Origin: Ectothiorhodospiraceae bacterium
GTDB lineage: Bacteria; Pseudomonadota; Gammaproteobacteria; Nitrococcales; Aquisalimonadaceae
Assembly (NCBI GenBank): GCA_020831845.1
Contig: JAFIFV010000024.1
Span: 1 to 60,268 of the forward strand
DNA length: 60,268 nt
Reading direction: 5' to 3'
Shown here: positions 1 to 6,806 of the stretch, piece after piece
How positions within the stretch are numbered: the stretch's first letter is position 1
Layout of the letters: every line of letters starts with the position of its first letter
Program-made: the position numbers and the translations under genes
Notes under the pieces: generated by a model
What the model saw: only the letters and a program-made list of their open reading frames with translations
Told to the model about the DNA's origin: nothing
Database searches by the model: none

Positions 1-115
1 GGGGGCGTGCGTCCTTTTTTTCGTTCACCCCGGTTTTTGGGCGGGGTGGGGTGGGGTGTGTGGGGGGGGGGGGGGCGGGTTCCTTTGGGGGGGGGCCGGG
101 CTCCTCTGCCTCGGC
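1..115. other. low-complexity contig end
   Basis: Runs of 5 to 15 G and a run of 7 T dominate these bases, in contrast to the balanced GC-rich coding sequence that starts right after. The pattern looks like poor-quality sequence at a contig end rather than biology. Reading frames that run through it, including one starting at base 7, are not trustworthy. Confidence 0.6.
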
Positions 116-133
116 ATGACCCTGGAGGTCGTC

Positions 134-757
134 ATGGTCAAGCCCGCTCCCACCCGATTCAGCAACCTCACCGGAGCCGCGTCCCTGGCGATGCGAAAAT
201 GGTGGCGGTTGCTTGGCACGCTCGTTCTGCTTGCCGTGGCCGCCTCGGTGGTGGGGACCGGGCAAGGGCTGGCGGCTCACCAGGGGGAAATGGGCAGCCT
301 CGCCACGCTGCTGGCGATCAGCCTGCTGTATGCAGCCCTGCTGGCCGTTCCGTTCGTCCCGTCGGTGGAGATCGGCTTGCTCATCATGTTGCTCTATGGG
401 CGGCCGGGAATCCTGGCCGCGTACTGCGCCACCTTGCTGGGGTTGAATCTGGCCTACCTCGCGGGGCGCATGCTGCGAGGTCGGTGTGCAATCGCGCAAC
501 GGCTGCAGGACCGGCTCACGAAATGGACCCGCCATCCAGGGGGAAGACCGTTGTTCGCCGGGCTTGCCCTTGCTGCCCTGCTGAACACGCCCGGCAACAC
601 CGCGGTTGGCGGAGGCGGCGGCATTTCCCTGGTCTACGGAGCCTTCAGCGTGCTCTCCTGGTTCCGCTTCGCAGTGTGCGTGGCCTTGGCCACGGCGTTG
701 ATCCCTGTCCTGGTGCTGCTCGGGGTGCTGGGCGTGGAACAGTTGATGGCCTCCTGA
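134..757 (+). CDS. VTT/TVP38-like small membrane protein
   Basis: This 207-residue protein is mostly hydrophobic. It has an N-terminal membrane segment (about residues 20-45), a second at about 55-80 that runs into a PFVPSVEIGLL motif, and further segments around 95-115 and 160-205. The PF-P-VE-G motif followed by a short reentrant-like stretch resembles VTT-domain (DedA/TVP38/TMEM64) proteins, which act in lipid or ion movement across the inner membrane; that family call is an inference. I chose the ATG at 134 because GGAGG lies five bases upstream. The frame is open further upstream but only into the unreliable contig end. The next gene starts 60 bases downstream in the same direction. Confidence 0.55.
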   Translation: MVKPAPTRFSNLTGAASLAMRKWWRLLGTLVLLAVAASVVGTGQGLAAHQGEMGSLATLLAISLLYAALLAVPFVPSVEIGLLIMLLYGRPGILAAYCATLLGLNLAYLAGRMLRGRCAIAQRLQDRLTKWTRHPGGRPLFAGLALAALLNTPGNTAVGGGGGISLVYGAFSVLSWFRFAVCVALATALIPVLVLLGVLGVEQLMAS

Positions 758-817
758 AGGGATTGCGCGCAGCCCGGTCGGGCGGGACACTTGGCAGATC
801 CGACAACGAGGCGTGCC

Positions 818-1459
818 ATGTATCTGCCCAGACATTTCGAGGAAACGCGGACGGCTGTCCTGCATGAAGTGATCCGCACCCATCCGTTTGCCACGCTGGT
901 GACACTTGGAGCCGACGGGCTGGACGCCAACCATCTGCCGCTGATTCTGGACTCGGAGCCGGCACCGCTGGGAACCTTGCGCGGACACGTGGCACGTGCG
1001 AATCCGGTGTGGCGCCAGCTGCAGGTGGATGCGCGTGCATTGCTCATTTTCCAGGGGCCGCATGCCTATATCTCCCCAAGCTGGTACGCCACCAAACAGG
1101 AAACCGGCAAGGTGGTACCCACGTGGAATTACGCCGTGGTCCATGCCCATGGCAGCGCCCGCGTGGTCGAGGACGCGGACTGGTTGAGAAACCAGGTGGA
1201 GCAGCTCACCAACACCCACGAAGGTCCCCGGCCCGAACCATGGCAGGTTTCCGATGCACCGCAGGATTACATTGAGAAGATGTTAAAGGCGATCGTCGGC
1301 ATCGAGGTTCCCGTCGCCCGGCTCGCCGGCAAATGGAAACTGGGCCAGAACAGGTCCGAGGCCGATCGTGAGGGCGTGTTGGAGGGGTTGCAACGCGAAC
1401 AGACCGACCAGGCGTCGGGGATGTTGGGCCTGACCGGAAACTTGCTGAAAGGTCAGTAG
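818..1459 (+). CDS. PaiB-family FMN-binding protein
   Basis: A 213-residue protein that begins MYLPRHFEE and carries the PaiB hallmarks: HPFATLVT near residue 24, then a central block with GPHAYISPSWY and VPTWNYAVVHAHG. The family has a split-barrel FMN-binding fold and was first described as a negative regulator of protease and sporulation genes in Bacillus; in proteobacteria its role is less clear. The ATG at 818 gives the usual family N-terminus; a TTG nine codons upstream is less likely. Length is normal for the family. The gene runs towards csbD, and a long hairpin lies between them. Confidence 0.85.
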   Translation: MYLPRHFEETRTAVLHEVIRTHPFATLVTLGADGLDANHLPLILDSEPAPLGTLRGHVARANPVWRQLQVDARALLIFQGPHAYISPSWYATKQETGKVVPTWNYAVVHAHGSARVVEDADWLRNQVEQLTNTHEGPRPEPWQVSDAPQDYIEKMLKAIVGIEVPVARLAGKWKLGQNRSEADREGVLEGLQREQTDQASGMLGLTGNLLKGQ

Positions 1460-1521
1460 CTGCCGCTTTCGTTGTCGGCATGTGAGACGGCCTTGCCGGA
1501 GAGGCGCGGTACTCTTCCAGC

Positions 1522-1590
1522 GTTCGCGCTCCAGATCGCATGGTTCGTGACTGGATGAGAGCCACGAACCATGCGATCTGGAGTGTGAAC
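1522..1590. terminator. 28-bp hairpin between convergent genes
   Basis: The arm at 1522-1549 is the reverse complement of 1563-1590, with two positions that would be G-U pairs in RNA and a 13-base loop. It lies between the convergent stops of the PaiB-like gene and csbD. A bidirectional terminator is the simplest reading, but no T-run follows either arm and the stem is unusually long, so a small repeated palindromic element is also possible. Confidence 0.5.
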
Positions 1591-1592
1591 GT

Positions 1593-1617
1593 GGGAATTG
1601 ATCAGCGTTGCCTTAAT
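1593..1617 (+). repeat. dispersed 3'-end repeat, copy 1 (divergent)
   Basis: GGGAAT, then TCAGCGTTGCCTTAA, overlapping the csbD stop codon. It matches the motif CAGCG(C/T)T(T/G)CCTTAA found at four other gene ends in this window. This copy is the most divergent and is followed by a T-run. Confidence 0.4.
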
Positions 1618-1816
1618 TTTTTGCGCTCTTCTCGAACTGATCAATCTGCTTCTTCGCTTCGTCCTTGCTCACGCCATAAGTCTCCTGAATTTTTCCTTCC
1701 AACTGATCTTTTTTTCCATCAATTACATCGAGATCGTTGTCAGTCAATTTCCCCCATTGGGCCTTTACTTTGCCTTTGTACTGTTTCCAGTTTCCCTTGA
1801 TCGTATCCCAGTTCAT
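1613..1816 (-). CDS. CsbD-family stress protein
   Basis: A 67-residue hydrophilic, Lys/Asp-rich protein starting MNWDTIKGNWKQYKGKVK, the classic CsbD/YjbJ N-terminus, followed by WGKLTDNDLDVIDGKKDQL. These small proteins are induced by general or envelope stress and have no known enzymatic activity. On the minus strand the ATG is preceded by AGAGGA. The neighbouring small membrane peptide and lipoproteins suggest an envelope-stress neighbourhood, though they are on the other strand. Confidence 0.93.
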   Translation of the reverse strand: MNWDTIKGNWKQYKGKVKAQWGKLTDNDLDVIDGKKDQLEGKIQETYGVSKDEAKKQIDQFEKSAKN

Positions 1817-2039
1817 TGCGAGATCCTCTCAGACAGATTCACGGTATGGCGAACCTGAGTCGGAGAATTATGATCGCAGCAGTGTCCGCCGTCTGTGCGC
1901 GGCCACACCGACTAAGGAAGTATGAACCCAGGCGTATGCGGGCGAACGTACAGACCACCGGCGCGAGAGCGCGTAGCGTGTTTCATGAGCCATTGGCTCG
2001 CGCTTCCTTGAGGAAGTGAAATCAAGAAAGGTTTGGCTA

Positions 2040-2114
2040 ATGAACAGCATAGTTTATCTGATCGGCGCAGTCGTCATCGTCCTTTTTATTCTTGGCGTTG
2101 TCGGCCTGCGTTAA
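2040..2114 (+). CDS. 24-residue single-pass membrane peptide
   Basis: The frame from the ATG at 2040 reads MNSIVYLIGAVVIVLFILGV and ends VGLR before TAA at 2112. Almost the whole peptide is one hydrophobic segment with a short charged tail. Peptides of this form (MNSIVY...GLR) recur next to lipoprotein and stress genes in Pseudomonadota, to my recollection, without an assigned function. AAGAAAGG lies a few bases upstream. It is followed after 56 bases by the DUF4398 gene on the same strand and may share its transcript. Confidence 0.6.
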   Translation: MNSIVYLIGAVVIVLFILGVVGLR

Positions 2115-2170
2115 GGTCTCAATACCGTTACGCTCCACTGGAAAAGCCAGTCGGCGCAAGGAGCACTCCC

Positions 2171-2572
2171 ATGAAAAACCGAAACGGAGCACGCCTGAGA
2201 CGGGCGGTTCTGGTAATGCCTGCCCTGGCGTTGGGCGTTTTGCTTCTGGGCGCCTGCGCCTCGGCACCGCTTGCCCCGACCGCGTCACTGACAGAGGCGC
2301 GAGAGGCCATTGCACGTGCCGAGCAGTCAGGCAGCCGCGAGCACGCCGGTAGCGAACTGGACGACGCCAAGCTCAGGCTGGAAAAGGCGGAACGCGCTGT
2401 CGATGCGCAGGATATGGTCGAGGCCGAGCGCCTGGCCCGCGAAGCCGAGGTTTCCGCGGAACTGGCGACCGCCAGAACGGAAGCCGCCAAGGCGGCGGAA
2501 ATCAATCGCCAGATGGGTCGTGGCGCAGAGGCCCTGACCGAGGAAATGCGTCGCACAGGAGAGCAGCAATGA
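2171..2572 (+). CDS. DUF4398 lipoprotein
   Basis: A 133-residue protein with a lipoprotein signal: a hydrophobic stretch ending LLLGAC with the lipidated Cys at 29. The mature part is an Ala/Glu-rich alpha-helical DUF4398 domain (residues about 40-120, pattern ARLRLEKAERAV type) likely to form a coiled coil in the periplasm. The ATG at 2171 is chosen over earlier frame because it places the signal peptide correctly. Its stop overlaps the start of the OmpA-domain gene (ATGA at 2569-2572), so the two are translationally coupled and probably work together at the outer membrane. Confidence 0.85.
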   Translation: MKNRNGARLRRAVLVMPALALGVLLLGACASAPLAPTASLTEAREAIARAEQSGSREHAGSELDDAKLRLEKAERAVDAQDMVEAERLAREAEVSAELATARTEAAKAAEINRQMGRGAEALTEEMRRTGEQQ

Positions 2573-3399
2573 GAATTCGAGCCCCCAGTAAAGTAAAGAG
2601 CGGCGCTGTCACGGCATTAGCGCTATCCGCCGCATTGCTGGCCGGCTGTGCATCAACGCCGGAAAGCCCGTCCGGTGCGGACGCGGCGCGCAGCAACCTC
2701 AGTGCGCTGCAGAATGATGCAGAGCTCGCCGAGCGGGCCCGTAATGAATTGCGGGAGGCCGAAGAAGCAGTGCGATTGGCCGAACAGCCGTTGTCCTCAT
2801 CCGAGGCCCGGCTCGCCGAGCATCGCGTCTATATGGCGGAGCAGAAGATCGAGATTGCCCGCGCCAAGGCCACCACCAGGTATGCCGAGGATCAGCGCCA
2901 GCGCATGGCCGAAGCACGAGGAGACGAGCGACTGGCGGCGCGCACCGAAGAGGCAGACCGTGCCCGACGGGACGTCGCTGAGTTGCAGCGGCAAATCGAC
3001 ACACTCCAGGCGGAAACCACCGAACGTGGCATCGTGCTCACACTCCAGGACGTGTTGTTCGCCACCGGCAGCGCCGAGCTGCAGCGCGGCGCGGACGAGA
3101 ACCTGAACCGCCTGGTGGAGTTTCTTCTCCAGCACCCGGAACGTGCAGTCCTGATCGAGGGCCATACCGATAGCGTCGGCAGCGCGGAGTCCAATCAGCG
3201 GCTATCCCAGCGCCGTGCGGATTCGGTGCGCTCTGAATTGATCCGGCGCGGTGTGCCATCGGGTCGGCTGTCCTCGTCGGGCATGGGCGAGGACCGCCCG
3301 GTTGCGAGCAATGATTCTGCATCCGGCCGCCAGCAGAACCGGCGTGTGGAAATCATTATCGAGAATGCGCCGGAAAAAACCTCGCGGGTCGGTTCCTGA
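2569..3399 (+). CDS. OmpA-domain lipoprotein with DUF4398 region
   Basis: A 276-residue protein. Residues 1-27 are a lipoprotein signal (LLAGC, Cys27). Residues about 40-150 are a helical DUF4398-like region related to the gene upstream. Residues about 155-270 are an OmpA C-terminal domain with LFATGSAEL, the peptidoglycan-binding GHTDSVGS motif, and NQRLSQRRADSVRSEL. It should link the outer membrane to the cell wall. The four-base overlap with the preceding gene and the shared helical region suggest a partner pair arising from duplication. Confidence 0.92.
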   Translation: MRIRAPSKVKSGAVTALALSAALLAGCASTPESPSGADAARSNLSALQNDAELAERARNELREAEEAVRLAEQPLSSSEARLAEHRVYMAEQKIEIARAKATTRYAEDQRQRMAEARGDERLAARTEEADRARRDVAELQRQIDTLQAETTERGIVLTLQDVLFATGSAELQRGADENLNRLVEFLLQHPERAVLIEGHTDSVGSAESNQRLSQRRADSVRSELIRRGVPSGRLSSSGMGEDRPVASNDSASGRQQNRRVEIIIENAPEKTSRVGS

Positions 3400-3410
3400 T
3401 CGGCCATGAC

Positions 3411-3443
3411 GCCGAGGGTGACAGTGTCATGTCCGCCCTCGGC
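3411..3443. terminator. nested palindrome between convergent genes
   Basis: GCCGAGGG at 3411-3418 pairs with CCCTCGGC at 3436-3443, and inside it TGACA-G-TGTCA (3419-3429) forms a second palindrome. It lies between the convergent stops of the OmpA-domain gene and the Crp/Fnr gene and probably ends both transcripts. Confidence 0.5.
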
Positions 3444-3456
3444 CGTCAGTGCCGTT

Positions 3457-4176
3457 CTACCGCGCAGTGCGCTTCGGCAGCAGGCGATCATACTCGCGTT
3501 TCACCACCTCGTAGCATTCGCAGCTTCGGTGCTCAAGCCCCGCTCTGTCGAGAATGGAAATATGGCCACGGTGATAGCTGATCAGCCCCGCCTTCTGCAG
3601 CTTGCCGGCGGCCTCGGTAACGCCTTCCCGACGTACGCCAAGCATGTTGGCAATCAGTTCCTGCGTCATGACCACCTCACTGGACTGGAGTCGATCGCTG
3701 CTCAACAGCAGCCAGCGGCAGAGTTGCTGATCCAGGGAGTGATGTCGGTTGCAAACGGCAGTCTGCGCCATTTGTGTGAGCAGGGCCTGCGTGTAGCGCA
3801 GGAGCAGGCGCTGCATCGGGCCGGCACGGTAGAACTCGGATTTCAGTGCGTTCCCCGGCAGCCGGTAGGCATGCCCGGCCGCCTGCACCACCGCCTGGCT
3901 GGGCGTCGTTTCGCCGCCCATGAACAAGGAGACTCCGACAATCCCCTCGTTACCCACCACGGAGATCTCTGCTGAACCACCGTTCTCCATCAAGCAAAGC
4001 AGGGACACGATGCAGTCCACCGGAAAGTAGACATGCTCCATCTCCAGGTACGGCTCGCACAAGGACTCGCCCAGGCTGAGTGACACCGGTTCCAGACCCT
4101 GGCTGATTCGCGCGAACTCGTCATCGGGGAGCGCGGCAAGCAACTGGTTGAGTCGCGGACTCTGCAACACTTGCAT
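3457..4176 (-). CDS. Crp/Fnr-family transcriptional regulator
   Basis: A 239-residue regulator with an N-terminal cyclic-nucleotide-binding-like beta barrel (about residues 15-125, including EMEHVYFPVDCIVSLL) and a C-terminal Crp-type winged helix (about 150-215, ELIANMLGVRREGVTEAAGKL). The Cys cluster of true FNR is absent, so oxygen sensing by an iron-sulphur cluster is not expected. The ATG at 4176 gives the typical start; an in-frame ATG at 4233 would add a 19-residue Ser/Arg-rich tail of no known role. It is transcribed alone. Confidence 0.88.
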   Translation of the reverse strand: MQVLQSPRLNQLLAALPDDEFARISQGLEPVSLSLGESLCEPYLEMEHVYFPVDCIVSLLCLMENGGSAEISVVGNEGIVGVSLFMGGETTPSQAVVQAAGHAYRLPGNALKSEFYRAGPMQRLLLRYTQALLTQMAQTAVCNRHHSLDQQLCRWLLLSSDRLQSSEVVMTQELIANMLGVRREGVTEAAGKLQKAGLISYHRGHISILDRAGLEHRSCECYEVVKREYDRLLPKRTAR

Positions 4177-4798
4177 AGTGGAGTCGTCTTTCCGTGAAGT
4201 GCTTTGTGGGCTGCGGCCAGCGGAAACGACCATCGTCGGGAGCCTCGCTCAGTATAAGGGAAATCTCCCTTCAGCGGCATACGGATCCGCGCCGAGCCTC
4301 AGGGGCAGATGATCTGGACTCACCCGTGTAGGGTCATTAGCCCCCGGGATTTTGTCCGTGCGTTACCGCACATAGTGTCGCCCAATTCCGCGTGGACCGC
4401 ACAGACACTTCTCCCATCAGGGCGCATGCTGTGATCTCGCACACTGCTGGAGCCTGCCATGAAGATGAGAAGCAGCAATAAGTCCCGGTCGCCGCGCCTC
4501 AGTACCAGAGCCAGCCGCCGCGACGGGGTGCTCCCGATGGCTTCAGGGCTGCGTCAACGGAGCGACAAGCAGTCGCGCCTGCAAGTCTGGGAGGATGAAG
4601 GGGGCAGCGTATCGCCGCCGCTGACCGATGGTGTGCCCCCGAGGCACGGCCAGAGGTACTACATGCCCTTTCACGGCTGGCCACGCTTGCCGAGCATGGC
4701 GTGAATGTGCTCACTGACATCCCTCTCCGCCTTTTCCGAAAGGCCGTGATTGTGGAGATGCGGACAGGCAGGCTCATCATCATGGGCGCGAGCGCTTG
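4177..4798. other. 622-base gap with no convincing gene
   Basis: The gap separates the divergent Crp/Fnr and GGDEF genes. It holds two short palindromes: AAGGGA-AATC-TCCCTT at 4256-4271, in the Crp/Fnr promoter region, and GTGCG-TTAC-CGCAC at 4358-4371. An 81-codon plus-strand frame at 4459-4704 has GGAG before its ATG, but its Arg/Ser-rich product resembles nothing known to me and may be chance in GC-rich DNA. Confidence 0.4.
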
Positions 4799-6148
4799 AT
4801 GGCCGGGCGCAGGCGAACTGGGCAGGCCATGCCGGCGCAGTCCCATCCTGTTTCTATCCTCCTCGTCGGAGCCGATCCTGCAACGGCGGCGGCGGTCATG
4901 GCGGCCGTGGCTACCTACGCCGATGGTCCGTGTCATGTCGAGCACTTCGGCACGGTGTCCCGGGCCATTGAAGCACTCACCAGCCGAGCCGTGGATGTCG
5001 TGCTGTTCAACGCAGCTCTTCCGGGCAACACCGAAGACGCCCTCGGCCGTGCGGCAGTCGCCGCGCCCGACACACTGATTGTCCCATTGGTCGGGCCCCA
5101 GCTTGAAATCCGTGGCTGGCTAAACGCCATGCTCCGCTACATCGCCAGGCGCAAGGCTGCGGAATCGACCCTGCATTCGGCCGAAGAGGCGTTGTTCGAG
5201 GAAAAGGAGCGAGCCCGTGTCACCTTGAACTCTATCGGCGACGCGGTGCTGGCGACCGATACACAGGGCTACGTGACCTACCTCAATTCCGTCGCCGAAT
5301 CCCTTACCGGCTGGCCGAGCGGCGCGGCACTCGGCCAGCCTCTGGCCACCGTCTTCAATGTCCTGGACGGATCCACCGGCGAGCCCATCATGAATCCCGC
5401 TGTGACCGCCATGCAAGAGGACAGGACGATCGGGCTGGTGGCCGATTGCATCCTGATCCAGCGGAATGGCGAGGGCGTTGCCATCGAGGACTCCGCCGCA
5501 CCGATCCATGACCGCAACGGCAGCGTTACCGGCGCAGTCATCGTGTTTCGCGATGCCAGCCAATCCCGGGAGGTGACCCGGAAGATGGCCTATCTGGCCC
5601 AGCACGACCCTCTGACCGGTTTGCCCAACCGTGCGCTGTTGACCGAGCGCCTGCGTCTGGCCATCAGCGTTGGCCGCCGCGATGGCAAGCAAGTCGCCCT
5701 GCTGTTCGTGGACCTGGATTACTTCAAGCGTGTCAACGACTCGTTGGGCCATGCCATCGGTGACCAGGCCCTGAGTGCCATAGCGGAGCGGCTCTCGGGC
5801 TGCGTCCGCAAGTCGGATACCGTCTGTCGTCTCGGCGGGGACGAGTTCGTGATTCTGCTTGGGGACATCGACAGCCCTGACGATGCGGCGCATATTGCAG
5901 AGAAGATGCTGGCGGCCATCACCGCGCCGCTTAGTGTGAGCGGGCACACGCTGCAGATCTCGGCGAGCGTCGGCATCAGCATCCACCCCGACCACGGTGC
6001 GGATGCCGATACCATCATGCAACGGGCCGATACGGCCATGTATCAGACGAAGGCCGACGGTCGGGATGGCTACAGGTTCTTCGAGGCGGAGATGAAGAGG
6101 GAACTGGCCGCACGGGGTTCCGACCATTGTGCGAAAGAGGTAAGGTGA
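4799..6148 (+). CDS. diguanylate cyclase with receiver-like and PAS domains
   Basis: A 449-residue protein. Residues about 15-110 resemble a degenerate receiver domain (SILLVGADPATAAAVM). A PAS domain follows (about 135-260, NSIGDAVLATDTQGYVTYLN), then a GGDEF domain (about 275-435) with an intact LGGDEFVILL active site and the RxxD inhibitory site (RKSD) five residues before it. It should make cyclic di-GMP from two GTP in response to a PAS-sensed signal, with product feedback. The ATG at 4799 and another at 4829 are both possible; the second places the receiver-like fold right at the N-terminus. It is the first gene of a signalling operon. Confidence 0.88.
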   Translation: MAGRRRTGQAMPAQSHPVSILLVGADPATAAAVMAAVATYADGPCHVEHFGTVSRAIEALTSRAVDVVLFNAALPGNTEDALGRAAVAAPDTLIVPLVGPQLEIRGWLNAMLRYIARRKAAESTLHSAEEALFEEKERARVTLNSIGDAVLATDTQGYVTYLNSVAESLTGWPSGAALGQPLATVFNVLDGSTGEPIMNPAVTAMQEDRTIGLVADCILIQRNGEGVAIEDSAAPIHDRNGSVTGAVIVFRDASQSREVTRKMAYLAQHDPLTGLPNRALLTERLRLAISVGRRDGKQVALLFVDLDYFKRVNDSLGHAIGDQALSAIAERLSGCVRKSDTVCRLGGDEFVILLGDIDSPDDAAHIAEKMLAAITAPLSVSGHTLQISASVGISIHPDHGADADTIMQRADTAMYQTKADGRDGYRFFEAEMKRELAARGSDHCAKEVR

Positions 6149-6212
6149 ACACAGGCTTCGTGTGCTGGCAATGCCTTTTGCCTGGCACAACAGAGGAGCC
6201 GCCGGAGGCTGC

Positions 6213-6806
6213 ATGGCCACAAGTGAACTCGTCGGGGAAGACAGGCTGCGTCTGGCGGCCGAGGGCAAGCTTCAATCGGGCACCGCGCCGCCGGCGGCAG
6301 GCTGGACGATAAGCGCGGACGCTCTCGGGATGCTCTATCGGCTTGCCAGCTCCCCGGATACGGCCGATCAGGCGCTCAAGCTCTTGCACGAGCTGCAGGT
6401 CCATCAGGTGGAGCTCGGCATGCAGCAGGAGCAACTGGAGGCCGCCGAGCGCGAGGCTGCGGAAGCCCTGAACCGCTACCTGGCCCTGTATGAATTTGCT
6501 CCCGCGGGTTACTTCATGGTTGATCGGTCGGGCGTGATCCTCGACGCGAATCGCGCCGGCGTCAGCCTGCTCGGTGTGAACCGTTATGATCTCACCGGCC
6601 GTGCGTTCGGGGACGTTCTCGCGCCCGAAACCCGGCCGGCCATGCAGGAAGTATTCGCGACCCTGCGTGACGAAGGTCACGGAGCCCGCTGTCGCGTACG
6701 GTTCCTGAACGGTGGTATCACTGCCAATCTGGCGGCGTCGGTTGCCCCCGGCGGTGAACTTGTGCTGATCATCGTGTCCGAAGAACCGGGATCCCGGGAG
6801 TCTTGA
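6213..6806 (+). CDS. PAS-domain signalling protein
   Basis: A 197-residue cytoplasmic protein with an N-terminal helical, Glu/Leu-rich stretch (about residues 40-90, LKLLHELQVHQVELGMQQEQL), likely a coiled coil, then one PAS domain (about 95-190, APAGYFMVDRSGVILDANRAG). This HELQVHQ-ELE-Q helix plus PAS arrangement is common in proteins next to CheB-CheR-PAS fusions. There is no output domain, so it probably passes a signal to its neighbour. The ATG at 6213 follows GGAGG; its TGA overlaps the TTG start of the next gene, implying coupled translation. Confidence 0.8.
   Translation: MATSELVGEDRLRLAAEGKLQSGTAPPAAGWTISADALGMLYRLASSPDTADQALKLLHELQVHQVELGMQQEQLEAAEREAAEALNRYLALYEFAPAGYFMVDRSGVILDANRAGVSLLGVNRYDLTGRAFGDVLAPETRPAMQEVFATLRDEGHGARCRVRFLNGGITANLAASVAPGGELVLIIVSEEPGSRES

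Noticed and set aside
7..867. 286-codon frame at the very start
   Set aside because: Runs through the poor-quality end and is out of frame with the VTT-like and PaiB-like genes, which have ribosome sites and family motifs.
4459..4704. Possible 81-residue gene before the GGDEF gene
   Set aside because: It has GGAG before its ATG, but the Arg/Ser-rich product resembles nothing and composition gives no support; noted only in the gap entry.
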